A stretch of DNA of 64,000 nt from Oleiphilus messinensis (GTDB lineage Bacteria; Pseudomonadota; Gammaproteobacteria; Pseudomonadales; Oleiphilaceae), in contig NZ_CP021425.1 of assembly GCF_002162375.1 (NCBI RefSeq), positions 248,001 through 312,000 on the forward strand, written 5' to 3'. Of this stretch, positions 15,593-25,031 are shown in pieces. The position numbers and the translations under genes are program-made. The notes under the pieces are model-generated. The model was not told the DNA's origin, ran no database searches, and was given only the letters and a program-made list of their open reading frames with translations. The stretch's first letter is position 1; each line of letters opens with the position of its first letter.

Positions 15593-18500
15593 CTAGTACT
15601 TCATCGAAAAGGTCAAACTGTATTCCCGCCCAGGCTCGATGCTGGTGGTGGTTTCCTCACCCTGCATTTCTTCGATTTCGCTATCCAGCAGGTTTTTCAC
15701 TTTGAACGTCAGGGTATAGCCGATACGTTTTTCCTGTTCATCGTAGGTATCGTTCAACCCCCACTTGAGCACAAAATCAAGGCGGTGGAACGGTTGTTCA
15801 TAAATATCCGGATTACCATTGATGCCCAGGCTGGAGATGCGTTTTCCGTAAACGTTATAAAGCAAAGTCGCGCTGCGACGGGTGAAGAAATTGTCATAAC
15901 CAAACTGGAAGTTCACCACATACGGAGACTGACCTTGCATCGGGCGATTCTCACTGGTCAGGAACGGGATAAACTGATCGTTTTCGTTTTCCGGTGAGTC
16001 TTTATCCAGTTCAATCTCGGATTTGATATAAGCGAAGTTACCGCCCATAAAGAAGTTTTCGAGCTGTTCCCAATAGGGGGAGAGGTTCTTCCGGAACCCG
16101 GTTTCGAAACCAAAACTTTCAGCGCTTTTGGCATTGCGGTAGGAGATTTCGATATCCACGTCGGCAACGGTTCGAACAGTTTCGATGGGGTTGGTGAACT
16201 TCTTCGCAAACAAGCCGAAGGAGATAAATTCATCAAAGCTCGGGAACCATTCATATTTGATATCAAAGTTGGTGATTTCAGTCGGTTCCAGTTTGTCATA
16301 ACCGAAAATAATATTGCCGGTGAGCGGGTCTTTGAACCGGTTAGGACTGAACTCCCGGAAATCCGGACGACTCAGCGTCTGGCTGGCTCCGAGGCGCAAT
16401 TGATGCTCGTCGTCAAAGCGATAGGTCGCCCCGAGGAAGGGTAAAACATCATCGGTTTCCAGCTCTGAGGCTTCCTGCTCAGCGCCCACCTGAAGTGATT
16501 GCGTTGATTCTTCCATACGTGCACCGAAATTGATATCGAGGGCATTGATAGGGGAGATCAACTGATTGATGTAATACGCTGTAACCGTTTGTTCCGCAGT
16601 ATAAAAATCATCAGGTTTGTAAGAGTCCAAGATATCGATAGTACCGTTATCGACATTAACCTGGGTCAGCGCTTCGTCGATCAGGCTGGGATCCCGGGTG
16701 TTGGAGTACTTTATTTTGAAGCGTCTGTTGTCCAGCGTTCGCGCTTTCTCATAGTCAAACCAGCCGATTTGGGTATAGTTGTCCCGGCCATTCAAACGAA
16801 AGGGCAGTTTCAGGTCGACGCGATAGTTGTCCACTTCATCTTCCAGATCGGAATAGAGGTAAAATAACTTTTTCGCATCCAGCAAAAATTGGTCATTGGC
16901 TTCTTTATATTCGTATTCAAAGGTGCCCGGTTCGAGGCGGGTTGCATCCGCGGTTTCGGCACCCCAGCTGATCACCACATCATCGAAGTAGCCATCATGC
17001 TTGCTGTCCCAGGATTCTGGCAGGAAGCCTGAAAAGTGATGTTCACCGTTGAATTGGTGGCTGGTCAGTGTCTTTTCCGTGTACTGCAAAAAGGTGCGTT
17101 GGCTGATCCGGTCTTCAATCAATTCGTCCTCGACACCCACGTTGTTAACGTCGTCATTCTGATTAAGGCGCAGAAAGGTGTACTTCACTTTCTGCCCATC
17201 GAGATTATCCAGGCCAAAGCTGAACAGGCCACCGTACTTCTCGGATAGTTTGGTGACGTTAAAACTGTTGGATTCGGTGTGCAGTATCTCGCCTGAATCC
17301 TGATTGAATTCATACTCTTCCTGGGTAATTTCCGAGGAGCCTGCTTCGGTCTTATGGTAAATCGAACCGGCGAAGCCGTATTTCAAGCCGTTACTGGTTT
17401 TGAAGCTCTGTCCGGTGGTAATGGAAATGCTCTTGCCGGGTTGCAGCTTTTTCTTGTGTAAACCGTAGTCGCGGTAGTTGACCATGGCAGAGTTCAGCTG
17501 TTCTTTCTCTTCCGCCGTCAAGCCTTCTGCCAGTACACGATCCCCGAGTTTCACCTCTTGCGTCAGCACTCCGAAATCCTCACTGAGATCGAGGATAATC
17601 TGGGGTAGAGGGCGGTCATTCTCGGTGTTGACCATGACATTTTCTTTGGTGTAGTCATTCATGCTGACACTGAAAGAACCCTGAATAAAGTTATCTTCTT
17701 TCGGGATATCCTTACTGTTAATCAACACCGTACCGCCGCCGAATGTGCCGGGCAGGTCACTGGAATAGGTTTTTTGAATATTCATACTCTGGATAACGCC
17801 GGTCGGAAAGATATCCAGTGGCACGACCCGCTTGGTCGGCTCAGGAGAGGGGATGTGCAAGCCGTTCAGCAACACCGTACTGTAGCGTTCACCCAGGCCC
17901 CGGACGAAAACAAATTTGCCATCGACGATGGTGATGCCGGTTACGCGTTTAAGGGCTCCGGATGCGGATGAGTCGCCGGACTTGCTGAATTGTTCGCTGG
18001 AGATCGCATCACCCAGCACATTGCTGTCTTTCAGGTCGGTGAAAGTGGAGGCGAGACTGCCTTCAACAAAGGGCGCGCTCACCACATATTCATCCAGTAC
18101 GATATCCGCCTGAGTCAGTGTGGCACTTTGATCACTTGTGGCATCCGCACGGATTTCAATATCACGCATGACCTGCATAACATATTTTGGATGAATCAGG
18201 GAGACATCGTAGCTGCCTTCGGAAAGCTCCACTTCGGCAACCCCGTTTTCATCGGTGGCGGCGTCAATGCTGTAGCCTTTGAAGAACAGTTTGACCTTGG
18301 TGACGGGGGCGTTGCCCTCACTGTCGATGACTTTCAGTCGCAGGGTGCCTTTGGGGCCCGTCTGTTCTTTGACTTCAGCTTGCTCGAAGTCCTGCTGATA
18401 GCTTCCCAGCGGCAAATCCAGATCAACCTCTGCGCCACTGTCTGAAGTAAGATCCAGGAAAATCTGGCTCTGCAAATTGTTCAACAGGCTGACTTCGGTC

Positions 18501-18742
18501 ACGGCGAACAGCTCATTGCCTTGATAGTAACCGACCTCATAATGCTCTGCGGGCAAATCAAAATTCGCCAGACCAAAGTCATTGGTATCGATTTGTTGAT
18601 CACCGACCCGCACGGTAATTTGCGGTTGTGGCACACCATTTTTAAATACGAATATAAACAGATTATCTTCCGCACTGACGCCTGAGGTGAGACTGATCAG
18701 GATTACAGTGAGGAGCGCTCTAACGACATTCAATGGGCTCAT
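15593..18742 (-). CDS. TonB-dependent outer-membrane receptor
   Basis: Outer-membrane active transporter of 1049 residues. A signal peptide (~1-24) is followed by two beta-sandwich-like regions; the second (~133-205, LRLKVIDSEGNAPVTKVKL) resembles a carboxypeptidase-regulatory domain. The plug (~235-350) has VLGDAISSEQFSKSGDSSAS, VRGLGERYSTVLLNG and FGGGTVLINSKDIP. A 22-strand-type barrel ends in the aromatic C-terminus LTFSMKY. It overlaps the TPR gene by 23 bp and is part of the DUF3450-ExbBD-TonB operon, so it probably uses that dedicated energiser. The substrate is not readable; the PhoX-like and PstS neighbours suggest a phosphorus-containing compound. Confidence 0.92.
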   Translation of the reverse strand: MSPLNVVRALLTVILISLTSGVSAEDNLFIFVFKNGVPQPQITVRVGDQQIDTNDFGLANFDLPAEHYEVGYYQGNELFAVTEVSLLNNLQSQIFLDLTSDSGAEVDLDLPLGSYQQDFEQAEVKEQTGPKGTLRLKVIDSEGNAPVTKVKLFFKGYSIDAATDENGVAEVELSEGSYDVSLIHPKYVMQVMRDIEIRADATSDQSATLTQADIVLDEYVVSAPFVEGSLASTFTDLKDSNVLGDAISSEQFSKSGDSSASGALKRVTGITIVDGKFVFVRGLGERYSTVLLNGLHIPSPEPTKRVVPLDIFPTGVIQSMNIQKTYSSDLPGTFGGGTVLINSKDIPKEDNFIQGSFSVSMNDYTKENVMVNTENDRPLPQIILDLSEDFGVLTQEVKLGDRVLAEGLTAEEKEQLNSAMVNYRDYGLHKKKLQPGKSISITTGQSFKTSNGLKYGFAGSIYHKTEAGSSEITQEEYEFNQDSGEILHTESNSFNVTKLSEKYGGLFSFGLDNLDGQKVKYTFLRLNQNDDVNNVGVEDELIEDRISQRTFLQYTEKTLTSHQFNGEHHFSGFLPESWDSKHDGYFDDVVISWGAETADATRLEPGTFEYEYKEANDQFLLDAKKLFYLYSDLEDEVDNYRVDLKLPFRLNGRDNYTQIGWFDYEKARTLDNRRFKIKYSNTRDPSLIDEALTQVNVDNGTIDILDSYKPDDFYTAEQTVTAYYINQLISPINALDINFGARMEESTQSLQVGAEQEASELETDDVLPFLGATYRFDDEHQLRLGASQTLSRPDFREFSPNRFKDPLTGNIIFGYDKLEPTEITNFDIKYEWFPSFDEFISFGLFAKKFTNPIETVRTVADVDIEISYRNAKSAESFGFETGFRKNLSPYWEQLENFFMGGNFAYIKSEIELDKDSPENENDQFIPFLTSENRPMQGQSPYVVNFQFGYDNFFTRRSATLLYNVYGKRISSLGINGNPDIYEQPFHRLDFVLKWGLNDTYDEQEKRIGYTLTFKVKNLLDSEIEEMQGEETTTSIEPGREYSLTFSMKY

Positions 18743-19877
18743 CCTGACACTTCTCTATTTGCTGAAATAATTGCGAGGCTTGGGTAAACAGTTGGTTATC
18801 GTTGATCCGCTGCAGATATTGCTTGGCGGTGTCAAAATTACGGATCATGAAATGGGCATAGCCCAGGGCATAAACAATGTTGTCGTCCTTGAGTAAATCG
18901 TAGCGCTTCAGGGACTCTGTTTTGGCCACAAGTGATTCATAGTCTTCCAGTTCGATATCAATACCGAGCCGTTGTTGAAACTTCTCTTTTTGATCTCCGA
19001 TCCGTCGATTTAACTGCAGAGACCGAATCGGGTCACCGGCCTTGAGGTAGAGTGTCGCGGCACGGTGGGCAAAACGGGGAAACTGGATCGATGCCCAATC
19101 CATCACCAGTGCGGCGATCAGGTATTGTTCCTGGTCGATATAGACCTGTCCCAGCATTTCCAATAATTTGTCATCGGCGGGATGTTTGATGACACCTTCT
19201 TCGAGTAATACTGCGGCATCCATTAATCGATTGTTTTCCCGCAATGCAAACGCCATGGCGAGATAGTCTTTGGCAGAATAGTTCTGTTTTTGCAGGTAGT
19301 GCTGTGCATATTCCAGCGCAGTTTGAAAATAGCCAAGTTCCAGCAGGTAATAAAATTTCTGACTGTAAAAACGGGCATAATCGGGGAAGTGTGCGATGCC
19401 TGCATCCAAAGTGGCCCAGGCCTGCTTCATCTGGCCCAGCTGTTTATAGGCCTCGGCTTTTATCGCGAACATCTGCTCGCTGTTGGTTGCAGCCTCTCCC
19501 GCTTTGTCCAGAGCTTCAATCACGCCGGTGTAATTCAAATCCTGCCAGTGATTTCGGGCAATGTAGAGATAAATCGACTTTTTGCTTTGCCCCAGCGCGA
19601 TTGCATGTTCCAGGAAGCGGTTGGATACCAGCGGATAACCCAATTCGTGGTTCATGACACCTTTCAAGGTGTAGTAAGTCACATAGTCAAAATCAGGTTT
19701 GCGAATGTCGACCTTTTCAAGAACGGTTTTAGCCCGCTGCACGTAGCCGTCCTGCAACAGTGTCGCACCCAGCTGGACATAGTCTATTTTTTCCTGACCG
19801 TTTTGCTCGGCCTGGGCACTCACTGCTGCGATGAGTGCGCTGGCCATAAGAATCGGTTTGATCGGTGGTATTTTCAT
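18720..19877 (-). CDS. TPR protein of the TonB system
   Basis: Periplasmic tetratricopeptide-repeat protein of 385 residues with a signal peptide (MASALIAAVSAQAEQ). The whole mature protein is made of TPR-like helical pairs, for example LGQMKQAWATLDAGIAHFPD, FYYLLELGYFQTALEYAQHY and ALRENNRLMDAAVLLEEGV. In TonB2-type operons of marine gammaproteobacteria a TPR protein of this kind stands beside TonB, ExbB and ExbD and is thought to help couple the complex to the receptor. One base separates it from tonB, and it overlaps the receptor gene. Confidence 0.85.
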   Translation of the reverse strand: MKIPPIKPILMASALIAAVSAQAEQNGQEKIDYVQLGATLLQDGYVQRAKTVLEKVDIRKPDFDYVTYYTLKGVMNHELGYPLVSNRFLEHAIALGQSKKSIYLYIARNHWQDLNYTGVIEALDKAGEAATNSEQMFAIKAEAYKQLGQMKQAWATLDAGIAHFPDYARFYSQKFYYLLELGYFQTALEYAQHYLQKQNYSAKDYLAMAFALRENNRLMDAAVLLEEGVIKHPADDKLLEMLGQVYIDQEQYLIAALVMDWASIQFPRFAHRAATLYLKAGDPIRSLQLNRRIGDQKEKFQQRLGIDIELEDYESLVAKTESLKRYDLLKDDNIVYALGYAHFMIRNFDTAKQYLQRINDNQLFTQASQLFQQIEKCQDEPIECR

Positions 19878-19878
19878 A

Positions 19879-20511
19879 TTAGTTCAGCTTGAAAACGATT
19901 TTTTGAGTGGCCCACACTTTTACTTTCTTCCCGTTGTAGGTTGCGGGCTCAAACTTCCAGCGACGCATAGTGCTGTCGGCCTGGAGGTCGAAAATTTCCA
20001 CAGGTTTTGAATCGATGACCTCAACGTCTTCGACATTGCCATCTTCATTGATCAGGACGTTCATGGTGACGTAACCACTAATCCCCTGTTTTCGTGCCAA
20101 TTCGGGGTAGACAATGGGTGAACGTCGCGTGACTTTGGGCGGGGTATCTACGGTACTTTTGTCCATCGCCTGATCGGTGCCACCACCTAATAGATCATTG
20201 TCTTTGAACTGTGCGAACCCGCCTTCATCGAATTGGGGGACACCGAAACTCAGGCCCGAACCGGTGAGGGAGTTCCCCAGATTACCCGGTTTGAGTGTGG
20301 GTAGCGCTTCATTCGTCTGGGGACGGCGGGGCTCTTTTTTAGGCTTCGGCTTCGGTTTTTCCAGCTGCTTTTTTTTTTCAACTTCAAAATTTACCGCGCG
20401 GTTATCCTGTAAGTCCCGTTCAAAGTCGGAATCATTCAGCCCGATAACCAACACGAAAGTGAAGTAGGGCAGTGCCAGTGCGGCGAATACGGCAAGCGTT
20501 CGTTTCAACAT
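19879..20511 (-). CDS. tonB: TonB-family energy transducer
   Basis: Periplasm-spanning transducer of 210 residues that passes the ExbBD proton-motive signal to outer-membrane receptors. One N-terminal membrane anchor (FAALALPYFTFVLVIGL) precedes a proline/lysine-rich linker (KPKPKPKKEPRRPQ). A C-terminal TonB domain follows, with the characteristic IVYPELARKQGISGYV, VLINEDGNVEDVEVIDS and MRRWKFEPA blocks. The linker is short, as in TonB2-type proteins. It lies ten bases after exbD in the operon. Confidence 0.93.
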   Translation of the reverse strand: MLKRTLAVFAALALPYFTFVLVIGLNDSDFERDLQDNRAVNFEVEKKKQLEKPKPKPKKEPRRPQTNEALPTLKPGNLGNSLTGSGLSFGVPQFDEGGFAQFKDNDLLGGGTDQAMDKSTVDTPPKVTRRSPIVYPELARKQGISGYVTMNVLINEDGNVEDVEVIDSKPVEIFDLQADSTMRRWKFEPATYNGKKVKVWATQKIVFKLN

Positions 20512-20520
20512 GGCGTTACT

Positions 20521-20928
20521 CTAAATTCCTGTTTCCTGCTCAGTCGCGACACCCACATCGGTGGCTCCGGACAGTTTGCTCTGGTCGATCACTTCGAGCA
20601 CCACTTTCGCAGGTACATTCTCATCGGTGACGACGAGAATGGACTTGTCGGTGCTGGTTCTTAGCATATCGCGCAGTTTGCTCTGCAGGCTGTAGATGCG
20701 AACCGGTTGATTGTCCACGTATACATCACCCAATTTATCAATAAAGATCCGGATGGATTTGGTGGAGGCTGCGCTTGCACTTGAGGCGGAGGGGCGATCC
20801 AGTTCAAGCTTCATGTCTTTGACGAAGGTGGTTGTGACCATAAAAAAGATCAGCAGAATAAACACCATGTCGATCAAAGGTGAAATATCGATATTGCCTT
20901 CGTCTTCGCTTTCGTTTCTATACCGCAT
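20521..20928 (-). CDS. exbD: ExbD-type biopolymer transport protein
   Basis: Inner-membrane partner of ExbB, 135 residues from the ATG at 20928 (MRYRNESEDEG), which fits the family's usual N-terminus better than the longer frame from 20958. The single transmembrane helix carries the essential proton-relay Asp in PLIDMVFILLIFFMV. The periplasmic domain is complete (VYVDNQPVRIYSL, ILVVTDENVPAKVVLEV). Confidence 0.93.
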   Translation of the reverse strand: MRYRNESEDEGNIDISPLIDMVFILLIFFMVTTTFVKDMKLELDRPSASSASAASTKSIRIFIDKLGDVYVDNQPVRIYSLQSKLRDMLRTSTDKSILVVTDENVPAKVVLEVIDQSKLSGATDVGVATEQETGI

Positions 20929-20970
20929 CGTATCTATACCACATGGTTTCCATAACACATCGTTGATGTG

Positions 20971-21582
20971 TTACCGGTTAATTGTTGCTGTGCTATTTGC
21001 GCAAACGAGATCGCGAATCTGATCCAGCTCACGGTAAATGTTGCGTTCTTTGCGTTCGATGACTCTGCCCAGCAATAAGCCGGGTATGGATACCGCTAAT
21101 CCCATTTGCGTGGTGAACAGTGCTTTACTGATGCCGCCCGCAATACCACCGGACTGACTGAACAACGCCATGTCTGCCAGTGAATCAAAGGTTTCGATCA
21201 TGCCGTCCACCGTGCCCAGCAGGCCCAGTAACGGCGCTACCGCGACCAGTGAGCGCACCAGCTTTTTGTGTCGGGCGATTTCCAGCCGCAGTTCGCTGAA
21301 TTGTTCCTTCACAATAGACTTGAGCGCTTGGCGATCTTGTATTCTTTCCGCCTGCTGTAGTGCGAAAACCGCAGCGCGGGCGGTAATGGAATTTTCGGTT
21401 ATCTCCCCTTTTTGACCCTTTCGAACCAACTCACGGGGGGAAAGGCGACCTTTGCGAATGGTTAACAGCCGATAAACAAGGGCATACCACAGAACCACGG
21501 AGGTCAGTACCAGGGGCGGCATGACAAAGCCACCCATCTGGACATATTCCATTAAAGTCCCTTGCTCCAGAAAAATATTCAT
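20971..21582 (-). CDS. exbB: ExbB-type MotA/TolQ proton channel protein
   Basis: Second ExbB-like subunit of the operon, 203 residues with three membrane helices. The conserved channel helix reads VAVAPLLGLLGTVDGMIETF and the last helix LFTTQMGLAVSIPGLL. It lacks the long periplasmic N-terminal extension of the neighbouring 441-residue paralogue. The pairing of one short and one long ExbB is typical of TonB2-like operons with DUF3450. Confidence 0.92.
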   Translation of the reverse strand: MNIFLEQGTLMEYVQMGGFVMPPLVLTSVVLWYALVYRLLTIRKGRLSPRELVRKGQKGEITENSITARAAVFALQQAERIQDRQALKSIVKEQFSELRLEIARHKKLVRSLVAVAPLLGLLGTVDGMIETFDSLADMALFSQSGGIAGGISKALFTTQMGLAVSIPGLLLGRVIERKERNIYRELDQIRDLVCANSTATINR

Positions 21583-21601
21583 AGCGCGTTATGCTCGGGT
21601 A

Positions 21602-22927
21602 TCAGGCGTGAGCGGCCGAAGTTTTGTGTTTATTGATCATGTGCAAAGCCGCACGTTCAAGATCATTCTTGGTTCGGGTACCCCAACTGGTCAGCATGTT
21701 GCCAATTAACAGCATCGGTATGGCCACGACCAAACCGTACTTGGTGGTAACCAGTGCTTCGGATATCCCGCTCGACAGCAGTTTTGGATCACCGGTACCG
21801 AATTCCGTGATAATGTCAAAGGTGCTGATCATCCCGGTGACCGTCCCCAGCAGTCCCAACAAAGGCGATACCGCTGCAATCACAATAATTGTGGTGGCAA
21901 AGCGGTCGATTTTTGCGTTCTCGGACAAAATGGATTCGCTGATGATATCTTCGATATGGTCACGATCCTTGTCGAGATTGCGCAGCGTGGCAGCGATGAC
22001 GCGACTGGCACTGCTCATATTGCGTTTGCAGATTGCGAGGGCATTTTCAATTGTGCCGGTCTGCAACGTATCACCAATTTTGCGTGTGATACCCTGAATA
22101 TTGGCGCTGAACATGGCCAGCAATATGACGCGCACAATCGCCAGAAGTGCACCGAAAGCACCGAGACCCAGAATAATCATGCCGATCAGTCCACCGGCAT
22201 CGACTTCTTTCATAAAGGTTTTTTCTTCCTGCTTTTCGATGGCTTTTATCGGGCTTTCAAACAGAAATATAGAAAGCGATTCGGGCTGGGTATTCTCAGA
22301 AAGTGCCTGTGCGCTGGATAAGGTGCTGGCATCCCAAATCTTGAAGTTGCCTTCGCCTGCCGGGGCCAACGCGCCTGCTGCGTTATCGGATACACCGTAG
22401 CGAGCAATTCGGCCAATGGTGTAAATGGTGCCGGACTCATGTTTCCCGTTTTCTGCGAAAAACTCGCCGGCTTGCTGCTGAACGGTACCATCCTTGCGAA
22501 TAACTTCTGCAGCAGCGGTAATCGCGGCGTTGAGTTGCTGATCTGTGGGGGCAGATTCATCCAGATCCTGATCTAGTTTGCTCAAGCTTTCTTTCGCTTG
22601 AATCAAAGTGGTATCTAGTATCAGGCTGTCGTTTTCATTGAAATCAACATCCCGGGATGCGTCGGCGATCAGGCGGTTGGTGCGATCAACTTGATTTTGT
22701 TGGCCGAGGTACTGACTTTGCAGTTGATCAATTTCACCTTTGATCTTTCGCAATACCGATTGCTGTGACGTCTTTAATTCCGTCAGCCGGTTTTGCAGCG
22801 CCTTTTTCTCCGCAACCAGATAGGCGTATTCTTTTTGGTAAGCTTTTTCCAGTTCATCAGCCTGGCCGCGGGGCGAGACACTGAGAACAGAAACCGAAAC
22901 AATGAGGAGAAGCAGTAAATTATGCAT
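21602..22927 (-). CDS. Large ExbB/TolQ-like protein with periplasmic coiled-coil domain
   Basis: 441-residue MotA/TolQ/ExbB family protein. A signal peptide (MHNLLLLLIVSVSVLSVSPRG) is followed by a long coiled coil (~25-150, rich in EKAYQKEYAYLVAEKKALQN-like heptads) and a small folded region. Three membrane helices then include the channel motif AVSPLLGLLGTVTGMISTF and ALVTTKYGLVVAIPMLL. In related operons this large ExbB works with the DUF3450 protein encoded just upstream, whose coiled coil is similar in style, so the two probably interact in the periplasm. Confidence 0.9.
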   Translation of the reverse strand: MHNLLLLLIVSVSVLSVSPRGQADELEKAYQKEYAYLVAEKKALQNRLTELKTSQQSVLRKIKGEIDQLQSQYLGQQNQVDRTNRLIADASRDVDFNENDSLILDTTLIQAKESLSKLDQDLDESAPTDQQLNAAITAAAEVIRKDGTVQQQAGEFFAENGKHESGTIYTIGRIARYGVSDNAAGALAPAGEGNFKIWDASTLSSAQALSENTQPESLSIFLFESPIKAIEKQEEKTFMKEVDAGGLIGMIILGLGAFGALLAIVRVILLAMFSANIQGITRKIGDTLQTGTIENALAICKRNMSSASRVIAATLRNLDKDRDHIEDIISESILSENAKIDRFATTIIVIAAVSPLLGLLGTVTGMISTFDIITEFGTGDPKLLSSGISEALVTTKYGLVVAIPMLLIGNMLTSWGTRTKNDLERAALHMINKHKTSAAHA

Positions 22928-22959
22928 GTTAACTCTTTCGTCTGTTAACGGGTAAGTGA

Positions 22960-23730
22960 TTAACTTTGTGGAATAAAGTTAGGTACTGTGAACAGGCCGT
23001 TGTGAATGTTTTTGTTGAACGCGTCGAACAATCCATCCAGATCGATAACCTGTTGTTTATCCGTAACCGCCTGCTTCACCCAGTTGCCCTGTTGTTGCTT
23101 GAGAACGCCATAACCATCGTCCTGGCTCTTGTAGAACATGGCGACTTTGCCGATTCGCAACACTTTAACCAGTTTTGCTTCACCGTTGACTTCCAGGGAT
23201 TCATTGTAGATTCCGGAACTCCGGCCCAGAATGAGCTCGTCTTCAATGTAAGCCCAAAGCTGATTGGCAGCTTTGTTTGGTGAAATCAAATTCGTTTGCA
23301 AACGATGTTTGATGTCATCCAGTGCCTGTAAACGCTCGCTCAATTTGAAAGGCAAAGAGCCTTCTACGATTGTGCGGAGTTGCGCAATGGCGTCTTCCAG
23401 TACGGGGGTTACATTGTCAAACGCTTCAAATTTCTCGGCGTTCTTTTCCTTGAGTATCCCAAGTTCTCGTTGCAGTTCTTTTAAATTGAGCTCGGAACGA
23501 TTAATTTTGACTTCCAAATCACTTTTCTGATTGGAGTAGGAGCGGAGCTGGTCATTGAAGCGACTCTTTTCGAAACGAATGTCGTCATGCAGCTTGGCGA
23601 TGTCCTGGCGGATCTCCACGAGCTCCTGAGAAATATTCTCTAACGAGGCCAAGTCAGCATCTGCCCCAAAGGCACTGCCTGATAAAACCCCGGCTGATAA
23701 TAAGACTGAACCTAGATATTTAGCTTTCAC
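22960..23730 (-). CDS. DUF3450 periplasmic coiled-coil protein
   Basis: First gene of the TonB-receptor-PstS operon. I favour the GTG at 23730 (MKAKYLGSVLLSAGVLSGSA), which gives a clean signal peptide and 256 residues; the frame is open to a TTG at 23763. The mature protein starts with a long coiled coil (~30-105, SLENISQELVEIRQDIAKLH) and continues with a globular part containing the family's EGSLPFKLSERL and IYNESLEVNG segments. DUF3450 proteins are found almost only with ExbB/ExbD/TonB operons, as here. The exact function is unknown; a structural role with the large ExbB is inferred. Confidence 0.9.
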   Translation of the reverse strand: MKAKYLGSVLLSAGVLSGSAFGADADLASLENISQELVEIRQDIAKLHDDIRFEKSRFNDQLRSYSNQKSDLEVKINRSELNLKELQRELGILKEKNAEKFEAFDNVTPVLEDAIAQLRTIVEGSLPFKLSERLQALDDIKHRLQTNLISPNKAANQLWAYIEDELILGRSSGIYNESLEVNGEAKLVKVLRIGKVAMFYKSQDDGYGVLKQQQGNWVKQAVTDKQQVIDLDGLFDAFNKNIHNGLFTVPNFIPQS

Positions 23731-23993
23731 TTTTCTGCTCTCGGTGGTGATCAGAGTCGGCAACCTACCGAAAGAATGTTGCAGTCGTATTTCAGAAATA
23801 TGATGTTATTGTCATATAAGTGAAACGAAATTGCCTTCTGCCAATAGGGTTATCCTGTCTGGCCCGTGGCACGGGTGCTTGCTAAAATTCAAGTGTTTTT
23901 TAACGCAGTCTAAAAAATGACTTCGTTATCAGAAAAACTAAAAAAGTCTCAGGACGTTCGGCTCAGATCACCGCCTTAAGGGGAGAATTCGTG

Positions 23994-24383
23994 ATGATTA
24001 CAGGTAGTTGTTTATGCGGGAAGATAACTTACGAGATAAGCGGTGGCATGGGCGATATTGTGCACTGTCACTGCCAAACCTGTCGTAAAGCCCACGGCGC
24101 GGCATTTTCCAGTGTCGCATCAGTTCAGGATCAACATTTCAGGTTATCAGGCGCGGATCAGTTGTCGTTTTTCGAATCGTCCCCGGGTAAAACACGATAC
24201 TTCTGCAAGCACTGTGGTACCCAGATTTATGCCAAGCGGGAAAACACCGAGCACATTATATTGCGCTTGGGGTCTTTGGATTCCAACCCCGAAGTGCAAG
24301 CTCGATCTCATATCTGGCTCTCTCAGAAAGCGGCTTGGTATGATCCGGCGGAGCGCCTTCCGGGGTATGATGAGTTTGAATAA
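23994..24383 (+). CDS. GFA/CENP-V domain zinc protein
   Basis: 129 residues, of the 'glutathione-dependent formaldehyde-activating enzyme' superfamily. It has the zinc-binding cysteines in GSCLCGKITYE, HCHCQTCRKAHGAAF and YFCKHCGTQIYA. These small single-domain proteins are widespread, and most are not proven formaldehyde enzymes. The start is the ATG at 23994 after GGGGAG; a GTG directly before it is also in frame. The gene is divergent from the DUF3450 operon with 263 bp between them. Confidence 0.88.
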   Translation: MITGSCLCGKITYEISGGMGDIVHCHCQTCRKAHGAAFSSVASVQDQHFRLSGADQLSFFESSPGKTRYFCKHCGTQIYAKRENTEHIILRLGSLDSNPEVQARSHIWLSQKAAWYDPAERLPGYDEFE

Positions 24384-24395
24384 ACTCAGAGCAAA

Positions 24396-25031
24396 CTAAA
24401 TGTTTTCGACGATTTGATCCATTATCCGGTCCAGCTTGCCCTGAATCCGCTTGTAGCCTACATAGACCGTTGGATAACCGGCAATCTGCATGGTCTCGAT
24501 GATGGCCTTTCGGTCGCTCGCTTTTTCCACATCGAGCTCATAATAGTCGATGTTTTTCGCTTCCAAGGTTTCTCTGAGCTTCTTACAGTAAGGGCACCAA
24601 CTGGCACCGTAAATATATACTTTGGCTTGCCCATCACTGTAAAAGTGATTCTCCATATACTGCTTTTCCTGCCGGGTCAGGTACTCATCACCAAATGATT
24701 GTGCCAGTTTGGAGGCGATATCCGAGCGGAAAAAACCGTTACTGGTTTGGTTACCAATAGCGTAGAAAGGCAGTGTTTTACCGCCCATTTCAGACCATAG
24801 TGATTGAACCTCTTCACCATCATCCAATTTGTAATGTGTATACTCCGCTGCCCGGTTCTCAAGATCCGACACCGCATCATTACAGGGCTTACCGCACTGG
24901 TTAAACGTAAAAAGCCAAATCTCCGGTGTATTCGAAGCACTGAACGCCCCCGCATTATTGGACGTCAATCCACCATTTTTGTACCAGAGCGCAACGCCGA
25001 TCAATGCTACGATCATGAGTAGTTTTTTCAT
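24396..25031 (-). CDS. Membrane-anchored double thioredoxin-fold protein with glutaredoxin domain
   Basis: 211 residues with an N-terminal membrane anchor or signal (MKKLLMIVALIGVALWYKNGG). The first half (~35-115) looks like a thioredoxin-fold domain with an unusual CxxxC (FNQCGKPC) and a cis-Pro-like KTLPFYAI. The C-terminal half (~130-211) is a glutaredoxin with the active site ASWCPYCKKL, the cis-Pro in GYPTVYVGY, and a typical ELDVEK turn. It is probably a periplasm-facing thiol oxidoreductase. It is convergent with the GFA gene with 12 bp between them. Confidence 0.8.
   Translation of the reverse strand: MKKLLMIVALIGVALWYKNGGLTSNNAGAFSASNTPEIWLFTFNQCGKPCNDAVSDLENRAAEYTHYKLDDGEEVQSLWSEMGGKTLPFYAIGNQTSNGFFRSDIASKLAQSFGDEYLTRQEKQYMENHFYSDGQAKVYIYGASWCPYCKKLRETLEAKNIDYYELDVEKASDRKAIIETMQIAGYPTVYVGYKRIQGKLDRIMDQIVENI

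Noticed and set aside
23800-23830. Pho box in front of the DUF3450 operon (TTGTCATATAAGTGAAAC)
   Set aside because: Only the first half-site is good, and it points away from the operon, so I do not list it.
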